Positions 13,554 to 20,849 of a stretch of DNA of 20,849 nt are shown piece by piece. The notes under the pieces are model-generated. The model made no database searches and had not been told where the DNA came from. It saw only the letters and a program-made list of their open reading frames with translations. Position 1 is the first letter of the stretch; the number at the start of each line of letters is the position of its first letter. The DNA is from CAYLLT01 sp964591605 (GTDB lineage: Bacteria; Planctomycetota; Phycisphaerae; UBA1845; PWPN01), in contig CAZQEN010000104.1 of the NCBI GenBank assembly GCA_964591605.1, positions 1-20,849 of the forward strand, read 5' to 3'. A program made the position numbers and the translations under genes.

Positions 13554-15419
13554 CTACCGCACTCCGATTTCGGCGGGGGTCACGAGGAGGACGCTCTCTC
13601 TCCCCAGCAATTCGATCCGCAGCAGGGACCGGGTAACCTGTTCAAAGCGCAGGGGGTCGAGCCCTCGCAGGAGCGGCAGCAGCTCGCGGATGGCGGGGGC
13701 CTGAGCGGTCCAGCCCGGTGCGTCCGCGGACGGGCCGCTGACGGCGATCTGTGGGGTGTTCTTATCCTGCTTTTCACCCGTCAATCCCTCCATGAGGGCG
13801 TCGAAGAAGTTGCGCGGCTCGGGCATCTGGCGCACCTCGTAATCGCTGACGTTGGCCTGGGCGGCGGCGAACTGGACGGCGTCGTGCAGGCCGCCGATCT
13901 TGTCCACCAGGCCGTTGGCCTGGGCCTGGCGTCCGGTGTAGACGCGTCCACCAGCAATTTCCTCGATATCCTTCTTCAGTTTGTCTCCGCGGCCGCGGGT
14001 GACGCGGTCCTTGAACTCGCCGTAGACCTGCTGCATCATCCGGCGGACGATCTCGCGCTGGCGATCGTCGAAGCGGCGGTCGGTGCTGTAGAGGTCGGCG
14101 TTCTGGCCCATCCTGGTCTGGTCGAAGGTGATGCCGATCCAGTCCCAGAACCCCTTGGTGACGAGTTTGCCGCCGACCACGCCGATGGATCCGGTGATGG
14201 TGCCCGGCTGGGCGAAGATGGTGGCCGCCCCGGCCGAGACGTAGTATCCGCCGCTGGCCGCCACGTTGCCCATGGAGACGATGAACGGCTTGCTTCCTTT
14301 CAGTTCCTGGGTGGCATGCCAGATGATTTCGCTGGCCAGGGCGGAGCCGCCGGGCGAGTTGACGCGCAGCACGACGGCCTTCACGTTGTCGTCGTCGCGG
14401 GCTTTGGCGATGGTGCGGCGCAGCGTCGTGCTGGCGGCGATGCCGCTGTCGCCGAAGATGCCGTCCTCCTGCTTGCCGGTCACGATCATGCCATCGACGT
14501 AAATGACGGCGATGCTGGTCTTCTCGGCGCCGCGGGCCTTGTTCATGACCTCGCCCAGTGTCTTGAACAGGGCGAAAATGTTCGAGAAATCGAGCTCGGG
14601 GCCCTTCTTCTTCCCGTAGTCGTGGTCGAACTCGACCTCCGGGCCGTAGCGCTTCTTGAGGGACTCGGTGAACTCCTCGGCGTAGGCCAGCTCATCCACC
14701 AGCTTCGCCTCGAGTGCCTGCCGGGCGGTGAGGGGCGCCTGGTCGATCTGTCTGCGGACCTCTTCCTCGGAGAGCTGCCGCGACTCGGCAATGCCCTCGA
14801 CCATCTGATCGAAGATGTCCTTGACCAGCCACTGGATCATTTCCTTGGCTTCGGGAGAGGGGCCGGTGCGGGTGAAAGGCTCTCCGGCGCCCTTGTAGGC
14901 GCCCACGTGCTCGATGTCGGCTTCGACGCCGATTTTGTCCATGAGGTTCTTGAAGTAGGCCTGCTCGACGTTCATGCCAAGGATGTTGAGATCGCCGGTG
15001 GGCACCATGACGATCTTCGAGGCGGCGGTCGCGAGCAGATAGGGGCCCGACCGGGTTTCCTCGAGGTAGGCATACACATCCTTCTCGGCCGCCCGGAGCT
15101 CCTTGAGGGCGGATCGGAGTTCCTGAAGCTGGGCGAGCCCGAGCATCGGTTCGTCGAAGACGATGACGACGGCCTTGAGACTGGGATCGCGCTTGGCCTT
15201 GCGGAGGCGCTCGATCCAGTCGTAGAGCGTCCGTCTCTCCTCGCCGCTGAAATTGAACTCGATGGCCGGGGGCTTCTCCTCGATCTCGCCGTGGATGCGG
15301 AAGACGGCGATCACCTTTTTGGCTTCACCGGTGGTGCCGGACTGGGCGGCGGCGCGGGCCGCGGGGAGCACAAACGACGCCGCGATGATGGCCAGAACGC
15401 TGAATCTGACGGGCCTCAT
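13554..15419 (-). CDS. sppA: Signal peptide peptidase SppA, 67K type (S49 family)
   Basis: At 621 residues it matches the long, two-domain SppA form (E. coli 618). An N-terminal signal or anchor (LAIIAASFVLPAARAAAQS) is followed by the first S49 domain, with the catalytic lysine K176 in HVGAYKGAGEPFTR. The second domain has VLRVNSPGGSALASEI and the nucleophile S389 in MGNVAASGGYYVSAG, then GTITGSIGVVGGKL. The Lys and Ser come from different domains, as in the E. coli enzyme, which forms a bowl-shaped tetramer facing the periplasm and digests cleaved signal peptides and misplaced membrane fragments. GGAGGA lies just before ATG 15419. It is the last gene of the operon, 74 bases after upp, and a strong terminator follows. 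Confidence 0.92.
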   Translation of the reverse strand: MRPVRFSVLAIIAASFVLPAARAAAQSGTTGEAKKVIAVFRIHGEIEEKPPAIEFNFSGEERRTLYDWIERLRKAKRDPSLKAVVIVFDEPMLGLAQLQELRSALKELRAAEKDVYAYLEETRSGPYLLATAASKIVMVPTGDLNILGMNVEQAYFKNLMDKIGVEADIEHVGAYKGAGEPFTRTGPSPEAKEMIQWLVKDIFDQMVEGIAESRQLSEEEVRRQIDQAPLTARQALEAKLVDELAYAEEFTESLKKRYGPEVEFDHDYGKKKGPELDFSNIFALFKTLGEVMNKARGAEKTSIAVIYVDGMIVTGKQEDGIFGDSGIAASTTLRRTIAKARDDDNVKAVVLRVNSPGGSALASEIIWHATQELKGSKPFIVSMGNVAASGGYYVSAGAATIFAQPGTITGSIGVVGGKLVTKGFWDWIGITFDQTRMGQNADLYSTDRRFDDRQREIVRRMMQQVYGEFKDRVTRGRGDKLKKDIEEIAGGRVYTGRQAQANGLVDKIGGLHDAVQFAAAQANVSDYEVRQMPEPRNFFDALMEGLTGEKQDKNTPQIAVSGPSADAPGWTAQAPAIRELLPLLRGLDPLRFEQVTRSLLRIELLGRESVLLVTPAEIGVR

Positions 15420-15493
15420 GAGGTTCCTCCATTATCAGCCGCGGGGGGTGGCCCCGATTGCCCTGCAACGGGCAGGCGACCACGGACGACTGA

Positions 15494-16129
15494 CTATTCC
15501 GTTCCGAAGATGCGGTCGCCGGCATCGCCGAGCCCGGGCACGATGTACCCGCGCTCGTTGAGGTGCGAATCGACGGCTGCCGTGTAGATGAGCACGTCGG
15601 GAGCGGCCTCGAGCATGCGTTCGATACCCTCCGGGGCGGCCACCAGGCACAGGAGCTTGATCCGCGTTGCGCCGGTCTTCTTGATGGCTTCGACGCCCGC
15701 GACACTCGAACCGCCCGTGGCCAGCATGGGGTCGATCAGGATGACCTCCGTGTCGGCCACATCGGGCGGCAGCTTGTTATAGTACACCACAGGCAGGAGC
15801 GAAGTTTCGTCACGGTAGATGCCCAGGTGGCCGACGCGGGCGTTTGGAATGAGTCTCAGGATGCCGTCGGCCATGCCCAGGCCGGCTCGAAGGATCGGTA
15901 CCAGCGTGATTTCCGCCTGGAGGACGGTGCCGCGGGCCAGGCCCATGGGTGTTTCCACATCGACGGTTCGCGTGGGGTAGTCGCGGGTGATCTCAAAGGC
16001 CATCAGCATGGCCGTTTCGGCGAGCAGGCGGCGGAATTCCGGGCTGCCGGTTCGGGCATCGCGGGCACTGGTCAGCTTCTGCTGGACCAGGGGGTGGCTG
16101 ACCACATGGACGTTGGGGAACGACTTCAC
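15494..16129 (-). CDS. upp: Uracil phosphoribosyltransferase
   Basis: The 211 residues are typical of UPRT (about 208). NVHVVSHPLVQQKLTSARD is the usual N-terminus; ILRAGLGMADGIL (80-91), the PRPP loop VILIDPMLATGGS (129-141) and the uracil-binding YIVPGLGDAGDRIFGTE at the end are all present. The enzyme joins uracil and PRPP to make UMP in pyrimidine salvage. The GTG at 16129 is used as start because it gives the standard N-terminus and a GGAG lies about nine bases upstream; the frame remains open further but that part is antisense-like noise. It sits between a transglutaminase-like gene (44 bases upstream) and sppA. Confidence 0.95.
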   Translation of the reverse strand: MKSFPNVHVVSHPLVQQKLTSARDARTGSPEFRRLLAETAMLMAFEITRDYPTRTVDVETPMGLARGTVLQAEITLVPILRAGLGMADGILRLIPNARVGHLGIYRDETSLLPVVYYNKLPPDVADTEVILIDPMLATGGSSVAGVEAIKKTGATRIKLLCLVAAPEGIERMLEAAPDVLIYTAAVDSHLNERGYIVPGLGDAGDRIFGTE

Positions 16130-16173
16130 AGGGCTGCGCTCCGATCCTGGGTATCCTTGAGGGGCCGCAGGCG

Positions 16174-17022
16174 TTACGCCGGGGTCCGATCGGCGGCGAC
16201 GCGTCCTGCACCGGCGGGCCTCCAGAGCATCCACAAAGCGACTGGCCAGTGAGCGGCCGCCCAGACGAGCGCCGCAGTGCGTGGGGCCACGGGGTCCGCT
16301 CCGGCCAATCGTACGAGCACAAGGCTGTCGAGCAGCAGTGCGAGTACCAGCGCGGCCGCGAAGCGGTTCATGCGGGGGGGCAGCAACAGCAGCCACGCCG
16401 TGAGGAGAATAATCAGCTCGCGGGCCCAAGGGAACACGGCCACCCCAAACGCCATCGGGGCGGGGTTCAACAGGGCCCGCCACCGGATCTGCACGCCCTC
16501 GGGACCCGCCTGGAACGCGGGCGGGCCGAGGGGGTTCATCAGGTCTCCGTCCGGGGTGCGGACCCAGACGTGTCGGGGGTCGGCGACCAGCCGCGCCTGG
16601 GTGCCGAAGGTGCGGAGCAGCGCCGCGGCCATCACCGCCCGGCCGTCGCAGTCCTCCCGCCCCTTCTCGAGTACCTCGGCCAGGCTGGGCAGATAATCGG
16701 CGACCCCCCAGGTATCCCAGTCCCAGGCGTAAGCGACGCGGGCATAGACGAAGGCCTCGACGGCCTTCCGGAGAGCTGCTGGGTCGGAGAGGTCCAGGCC
16801 GTGCTGGCGGGCGTAGCGGTCGAACTGCTCACGGACGGCGAGGGCCGCCGGGCCGGCCGGGTCGGTCAGGGCCTGGGTCGACCGGGCGTGCCGCACGTGC
16901 CGACCCAGCAGGGCGGGGTGGGGGTACAACGTGAAGAAGACGACGACGGCGAAGACGGCGGTCTTCGCGGGGACGCGCACGAACCACCGTTGTACCTGCA
17001 GTGCGGAGAGTCCGGGCAGCAT
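16174..17022 (-). CDS. Transglutaminase-like membrane protein
   Basis: The product has 282 residues. A hydrophobic segment at about 20-32 (AKTAVFAVVVFFTLYP) anchors the N-terminus. The middle has the transglutaminase/cysteine protease triad in order: C125 (GREDCDGRAVMAAALL), H151 (DPRHVWVRT) and D160 (or D158). Two or more hydrophobic segments follow, about 197-215 and 219-240, plus a Trp/Ala-rich one near the end. Such proteins act as peptidases, transglutaminases or inactive scaffolds; the reaction cannot be told from sequence. ATG 17022 is preceded by GAGG at a good distance. It is the first gene of the probable operon with upp and sppA. Confidence 0.75.
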   Translation of the reverse strand: MLPGLSALQVQRWFVRVPAKTAVFAVVVFFTLYPHPALLGRHVRHARSTQALTDPAGPAALAVREQFDRYARQHGLDLSDPAALRKAVEAFVYARVAYAWDWDTWGVADYLPSLAEVLEKGREDCDGRAVMAAALLRTFGTQARLVADPRHVWVRTPDGDLMNPLGPPAFQAGPEGVQIRWRALLNPAPMAFGVAVFPWARELIILLTAWLLLLPPRMNRFAAALVLALLLDSLVLVRLAGADPVAPRTAALVWAAAHWPVALWMLWRPAGAGRVAADRTPA

Positions 17023-17080
17023 GTCGGGCGTGCCTCGATATCTCGGCCGATGGGCAGGAGTTCTCCCCAGGCCCGGATCG

Positions 17081-17108
17081 TTTGTACCCGATCTGGCGGC
17101 CGGTTCAA
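17081..17108 (-). promoter_or_regulatory. Possible promoter of the transglutaminase-upp-sppA operon
   Basis: On the minus strand TTGAAC (17108-17103) and TACAAA (17086-17081) are 16 bases apart, each matching four of six consensus bases. The start site would be near 17074, about 52 bases before ATG 17022. Confidence 0.3.
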
Positions 17109-17356
17109 AGCGGGGAACGGGCCTCCATCCGTCGGATGGACCTGTCGAGCGCGTCGTCGACACCACAACCAGCATCCGTAGCGGCCGCTCCCCCGTGGCG
17201 GCCGGGTTCGTTGGCGTCTTCAGCCGCAGGCACGCGCCGTGGGCCGTGACACGAGCCGATCTGTCCGCCTGCACGGGGCGGAGCCGCCTTGTGGTACGAA
17301 CGACCGGGCCCCGGCATGCCGGCACCGAGCCCGGAGAGGCCAACGAATCCACAGAG

Positions 17357-17376
17357 GGACGCAGATGGACGCAGAT
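17357..17376. repeat. Short tandem repeat GGACGCAGAT x2
   Basis: Two exact ten-base units occur head to tail, preceded by CACAGA. The pattern resembles the (GACGCAGATG)n extragenic repeats I recall in several Planctomycetota and Cyanobacteria. Confidence 0.7.
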
Positions 17377-17703
17377 GAGATGAGCGGACCGCCCCCGATC
17401 AAGCCGGATACCCGGGAGGCTGGCCACTGCGGGACCCACCACAGAATGGCTTCGCTTTTTCGGGCGGCCAGGCGGGCGGGGGCCGGATTTCCTGCACAAG
17501 GGGCTGATGCAGCGTGGGTTACGCGTGCGGCGGCGGCCGGGTGAATTGGGTTCGTTTTGCATTTTTTTCCCGATCGCCGCTGGGGCCTCCTGTGATGGGT
17601 GGCCGGTGGGCGCGCGGAGCACGCGGCCCGTCCCTGCGAATCAACACGGCGGCTGCTCCGGATGGCGGGGCGAATCGGAGCGTCCGGCCACGGGTGGCGA
17701 CGA

Positions 17704-17731
17704 GTGAGACGTGAGATGTGAGACGTGAGAC
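17704..17731. repeat. Seven-base tandem repeat, four units
   Basis: GTGAGAC, GTGAGAT, GTGAGAC and GTGAGAC follow each other with one change. A reverse-complement relative is present at about 4891-4912 in another spacer of the window, so this is a dispersed family. Confidence 0.85.
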
Positions 17732-17869
17732 GCGGGACGACCGCGGGGAAGGATTCCCGTCGCGGCGCGCCGGGATGGGTGCGGGATGGGAATCACACGG
17801 CCGCGGAGATGCCGGCCGGGGATGGACCGGAGCTACGTCGCCGGGTGGGGATGCGCCGGCGCTACGCGG

Positions 17870-20017
17870 TCATTCTCTGCGGCGGGGCGTGGTCGGGCCG
17901 ATCTGGTCGAAGGGGATGGGTTTGAAGGCGGCGGAGAGGGCCGGGGCATCGGGGCGGAGGGCGAAGGGTGGTTTCGGGCTGATCAGGCCGGCGTCGGTGC
18001 CGACGAAGTTGTCATCGAGGCCGAGCATGGCCTCGGTGACCTTGTCGTGCAGGTCGAGCCACTTGCCGGGGCCCTGGCAGATGTTCCGCATGATGCGGTT
18101 GCCCTTGGGCAGGGCGGGCTCGTCGTCGAGGATCTTGACGAGCTGCGGGTAGCGCTCGCTGTAGGGCGGCTGCGTGACGTTCATGGCCTTGAGGCGGTCG
18201 ATGAGCGTGTTGTCGCGGCCGTCCCACCAGAACTTCGCCCAGCCGGTGGCGCGGGCGTCGACGTGAATGGCGATGTGGCAGTCGGCGAAGATGTTGTTCT
18301 CGACCGTGTTGTCGCGGCCGCCGCCGATGAGGACGGCGCGGCTGACGTTCCTGAAGATGTTGCCGTAGACGGTGATGCCGCAGGCGCAGTCGTCGAGGTA
18401 GACGCCCATCACGTCGGTGAAGCCTTTCTGGCCCTTCACGCCGTGGATGTCGTGGAAGTAGTTGTGGCGGACGACGTGGCCGCGTTCGGTGAGGTCGCGG
18501 CCGATGTAAAACGCGCCGGCGTCGCCGCTCTCGGCGCAGACGTGGTGGATGTCGTTGTATTCGATGACGTGGTCGTTGCCGTGGATCAGGATGGCCGTGT
18601 GCGGGGCGTCGTGGATGTGATTGTGGGCGACGCGCTGGCTGACGCCGTGGACGTGGACGGCCAGGCGATAGGTCAGGCACGAGCGCTGATAGCGGTAGAT
18701 GTGATTGTCGATGGCGAAATTGCCGCCGGGCGTGAGCGTTTTGCGATCGCCGCCCTCGATGTTGATGGCACCCTCGCCGCAGTCGTGGATCTCGCAATTT
18801 TGTACGCCGGTGGCAGTGGGGCCGCGGGACGGCTGGGCCGGGTCGGCCGCGATGTTGACGGCCAGCGAACCGATGTTGCGCAGGGTGCAGCCGGTGATAA
18901 GATTGTGTGAGCCGCCGATGATGTCGATCGCGTTGCCGCGGGTGTATTCGAGCGTGAGGCCCTCGATGGTGACGTGGCTGGCGTTCCTGAGCCGGATCAG
19001 CGGCTCTTCAAGAACCGAAACCCAGGTTTCGCGCTTTTCGAGGTTATCCGGGGGGAAGAAGTAGATCTTACCGCCCTTGCGGTCCACCCAGTATTCGCCG
19101 GGCTCGTCGAGTTCCTCGACGAGGTTGAGCGCGTAGAAACGCTTGCCGGCCGTGTAGCCGTAGACGCCGTGCGGCGGGGCCGTCGTGAACCTGTGGCTCG
19201 CCGGATCGAGGGCGGCGATTTTTTCGTACGTGTCGGCCCAGTCGTAGGTCCAGAAGCCGTGGACCCAGAGATCGTCGGCCGTCTTCCACCGCTCCATCGG
19301 GGCCTGATCGCAGGTGAAGGTGGCGCCCTTCTGGCCGTCGGGCACGGCGGAGATCGCGGCCCACTCGCCCGCGCCCGGCCAGCGGGCGAGGGTCATCGGC
19401 CGGCCGGCGAAGAACAGCTCGAGGGGCGCCGGGGCGAGGGCTCGCCCGAAACCCCGCGACCGCATCGTGCCCAGATCGCTCACGCCGTGCGCCCGCAGGT
19501 CGGCCTGGCGGATGCTGTCGCGAACGCCGGCCGGGATGCGCGTCCGGATGGCCTCGTCGTCCACACGGAACCAGCGGATGAGCTCGCGTCCGCCGACCAG
19601 ACGCACCCGCTCGCCCTGCGCCGCCCGCCAGATTACCGGGGCGTCGGCGGAACCGCCGTCCTCGGCCGAGAGCTCGAACGTTTTGTCGAATACGTACGTT
19701 CCGCCGCGGATTTCGACGGTCACCGGCCCGGGCGGCAGAGACTTTTGCACGCGTTGCTTGCGGAGCTTGTCCCGCGCGGCCTCGAGGGTTCGGAACGAAC
19801 CGGATCGCGCGGTGTCGGCGACGTCCGACCGGAGGGCCAGAGCATCATCACCGGTCAGAGAGACATAGACGGTGGCGCCGAACACGCCAAGAGGCAGCAG
19901 ACAAACCACGACCAGAGCAGGGATGATCGCGTGCGGGTGAGTTCCATTAGGATGCCTCAGCGCGCAATAGCGCCCGGAAGCCTGCCTGAGGATTGTATCC
20001 ACGAAGGTCGGAATCAT
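17870..20017 (-). CDS. Secreted right-handed parallel beta-helix protein, possible GH141-like glycosidase
   Basis: The product has 715 residues. A hydrophobic segment at about 30-48 (AIIPALVVVCLLPLGVFGA) acts as signal or anchor after an unusually long leader of about 29 residues. TVYVSLTGDD, FRTLEAARDKLRKQ and TVEIRGGTYVFDKTFELSAEDGG are the N-terminal marks of beta-helix proteins of the DUF1565/GH141 kind. From about 350 to 620 the rungs are visible as repeated N/H-rich motifs (HVTIEGLTLEYTRGNAIDI, AHNHIHDAPHTAILIHG, VEYNDIHH-like, VRHNYFHDIHG, VYGNIFRNVSRAVLIGG). Related enzymes cut plant or algal polysaccharides, so a glycan-degrading role is likely but unproven. The ATG overlaps the stop of the preceding small gene in ATGA, consistent with coupled translation. 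Confidence 0.75.
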   Translation of the reverse strand: MIPTFVDTILRQASGRYCALRHPNGTHPHAIIPALVVVCLLPLGVFGATVYVSLTGDDALALRSDVADTARSGSFRTLEAARDKLRKQRVQKSLPPGPVTVEIRGGTYVFDKTFELSAEDGGSADAPVIWRAAQGERVRLVGGRELIRWFRVDDEAIRTRIPAGVRDSIRQADLRAHGVSDLGTMRSRGFGRALAPAPLELFFAGRPMTLARWPGAGEWAAISAVPDGQKGATFTCDQAPMERWKTADDLWVHGFWTYDWADTYEKIAALDPASHRFTTAPPHGVYGYTAGKRFYALNLVEELDEPGEYWVDRKGGKIYFFPPDNLEKRETWVSVLEEPLIRLRNASHVTIEGLTLEYTRGNAIDIIGGSHNLITGCTLRNIGSLAVNIAADPAQPSRGPTATGVQNCEIHDCGEGAINIEGGDRKTLTPGGNFAIDNHIYRYQRSCLTYRLAVHVHGVSQRVAHNHIHDAPHTAILIHGNDHVIEYNDIHHVCAESGDAGAFYIGRDLTERGHVVRHNYFHDIHGVKGQKGFTDVMGVYLDDCACGITVYGNIFRNVSRAVLIGGGRDNTVENNIFADCHIAIHVDARATGWAKFWWDGRDNTLIDRLKAMNVTQPPYSERYPQLVKILDDEPALPKGNRIMRNICQGPGKWLDLHDKVTEAMLGLDDNFVGTDAGLISPKPPFALRPDAPALSAAFKPIPFDQIGPTTPRRRE

Positions 20018-20229
20018 CGCCTGGGTGTGCCCTTGGTGTAGTGCTCATGCTGAGCAGCAAAGTCGGGAGGCATGCCACCGGGCCGGGCTGCCTTGATGAC
20101 GTCATCCAACTCGTCCTCAGTGGGTTCCTCCACCAGCACCTTCACCTGCGTGTTTGGCGGTATGTTGGAGGGCATCGGATCGTCGAGCACGACCTGCCTC
20201 CCGTCAAAATGTGCATTCAGTACGGTCAT
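20014..20229 (-). CDS. Small AF2212-antitoxin-like protein
   Basis: This 71-residue protein starts MTVLNAHFDGRQVVLDDPMP and continues NIPPNTQVKVLVEEP, the short beta-barrel-like pattern of DUF104/AF2212-type antitoxin domains, which usually neutralise PIN-domain (VapC) toxins. The rest is an acidic helix (TEDELDDVIKAARPGG) and a basic end. No toxin gene lies beside it: the next gene is the beta-helix protein, whose ATG overlaps the stop here. GAGGAA eight bases before the ATG at 20229 supports the start over the longer frame. It could be a genuine antitoxin without partner, or a domain used for another purpose. Confidence 0.55.
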   Translation of the reverse strand: MTVLNAHFDGRQVVLDDPMPSNIPPNTQVKVLVEEPTEDELDDVIKAARPGGMPPDFAAQHEHYTKGTPRR

Positions 20230-20276
20230 GGCGATGTTCCTCAGATGATATTGTAGCCTACAGAGGGCCACCCAGC

Positions 20277-20849
20277 TCAATACGTCGGCATTGATTTGTC
20301 GATTTCCTTCGCCCAGGCGGTGATGCCGCCGGTGACGTTGAAGACGCGTGTGAAGCCGTTCTTCTTCATGAATTCGACGGCCTGGGCGCTGCGGCCGCCC
20401 ATTTTGCAGTGCACGACGTACTCGGCCGCCGGGTCGAGCTCGCGGATCTTCTGCGGGATCGTGCCCAGCGGGATCAGCTTCGCCTGCGGCAGGTTGCAGA
20501 TCTGGTGCTCGTGCGGCTCGCGCACGTCGATGAGCACGAAATTGTCGCCGCGGTCGAGCCGCTCCTTGAGCTGGTGGACGGTGATGGCGGGGATGGGCTC
20601 CTCGCGAATGATCATGTTCGACTCCTCTCCGCGGATGCCGCAGAACTGCTCATAGTCTATCAGTTTCGTGATGGTCGGGTGGTCGCCGCACATCGGGCAC
20701 TTGGGATCGCGGCGGATCCGGTACTCCCGGAACTTCATCTCCAGCGAATCATAGCGCATCAGACGGCCGGTGAGCGGCTGGCCCTGGCCGAGGATGAGCT
20801 TGATGGCCTCGGTGGCCTGAATGCAGCCGATGAGGCCGGGCAGGACCCC
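20277..20849 (-). CDS. moeB: MoeB/ThiF-type adenylyltransferase with C-terminal rhodanese domain (5' partial)
   Basis: The frame runs from the window edge to a TGA at 20279-20277, so 190 C-terminal residues are present. It begins GVLPGLIGCIQATEAIKLIL, the end of the E1-like fold, then LMRYDSLEMKFREYRIRRD and the zinc-binding CPMCG. Residues from about 82 form a rhodanese domain: ITVHQLKERLDRGDNFVLID, VREPHEH, and the active-site loop HCKMGGRSAQA with the sulfur-carrying Cys. Such MOCS3-like proteins adenylate the C-terminus of a ubiquitin-like sulfur carrier (MoaD, ThiS or CysO) and hand it sulfur, for molybdopterin, thiamine or cysteine synthesis. The N-terminus and ATP site lie outside the window, so which carrier it serves cannot be said. 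The symbol is used for the closest family name. Confidence 0.85.
   Translation of the reverse strand, partial: GVLPGLIGCIQATEAIKLILGQGQPLTGRLMRYDSLEMKFREYRIRRDPKCPMCGDHPTITKLIDYEQFCGIRGEESNMIIREEPIPAITVHQLKERLDRGDNFVLIDVREPHEHQICNLPQAKLIPLGTIPQKIRELDPAAEYVVHCKMGGRSAQAVEFMKKNGFTRVFNVTGGITAWAKEIDKSMPTY

Larger units (their letters stand above)
17023..17869. other. 847-base intergenic mosaic of dispersed repeats
   Basis: No gene is supported; frames here are composed of repeat translations. Recognisable pieces are GGACGCAGAT twice (17357-17376), a CACAGAGGGACGCAG stretch at 17350-17364, a GAATTGGGTTCGTTTTGC segment at about 17543-17560 whose minus-strand translation reads KMQNEPNS, and the GTGAGAC tandem repeat at 17704-17731. 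I recall the KMQNEPN and GACGCAGATG signatures from spurious ORFs of Phycisphaerae-like genomes. The promoter-like pair at 17081-17108 lies at one end. Confidence 0.55.

Noticed and set aside
13884..15587. A 567-codon open frame on the + strand
   Set aside because: It is antisense to sppA, with low-complexity Gly/Asp/Val/Leu composition typical of mirror frames.
17105..17622. N-terminal extension of the transglutaminase-like protein by 200 residues
   Set aside because: The extra part is made of dispersed-repeat translations, and a ribosome site and membrane anchor mark ATG 17022 as the start.
17786..18910. A 374-codon + strand frame rich in Val, Asp and Ala
   Set aside because: It is antisense to the beta-helix gene, and the composition is that of a mirror frame.

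Overview
The window is high-GC bacterial DNA, most likely from a member of the Planctomycetota and perhaps of the Phycisphaerae. The support is indirect. There is a secreted S8-type peptidase tail ending in a dockerin-like module, a DUF6807 (PmoA-like) protein beside a TIM-barrel sugar isomerase, and a large secreted beta-helix protein. Several spacer repeats also resemble families I associate with this phylum, such as an element whose translation reads PLPDGRGS. No ribosomal RNA, tRNA, transposase or CRISPR array is visible.

Left part, mostly + strand, 1-7157. It holds the C-terminal part of a secreted peptidase with a dockerin-like end (cut by the window edge), a SOUL heme-binding lipoprotein, and a TPR lipoprotein carrying two copies of a 54-residue module. 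A small four-helix membrane protein follows, then a repeat-rich spacer, the internally deleted remnant of a type IIL-like restriction-modification gene (minus strand), and a second repeat spacer. The block ends with a sugar phosphate isomerase/epimerase followed closely by a secreted DUF6807 protein, probably a carbohydrate-catabolism pair.

Middle part, 7158-13553. A minus-strand pair encodes a MazG-like nucleotide pyrophosphohydrolase and a 66-residue exported protein. Divergent from it is rnpA, whose -10 box lies so close to its ATG that the mRNA looks leaderless, and rpmH is not next to it. A 544-base spacer may hold a structured RNA. Next come the adenosylcobalamin-dependent ribonucleotide reductase nrdJ (minus), with a good promoter and a strong GC hairpin at the predicted transcript start, and a GntR-type regulator with a LacI-like ligand domain (minus).

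Right part, all minus strand, 13554-20849. In transcription order: the end of a moeB-like adenylyltransferase with a rhodanese domain (cut by the window edge), a small AF2212-antitoxin-like protein, a beta-helix protein starting inside the stop codon of that small gene, an 847-base repeat mosaic, then a transglutaminase-like membrane protein, upp and sppA. The last three are closely spaced and end at a clear intrinsic terminator, so they look like one operon.

I see no complete new defence or biosynthetic system. The best leads are the deleted restriction-modification relic, the duplicated lipoprotein module, the possible RNA at 8440-8583, the hairpin in the nrdJ leader and the leaderless rnpA. 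Family assignments come from motif recognition by eye; no database search was run.
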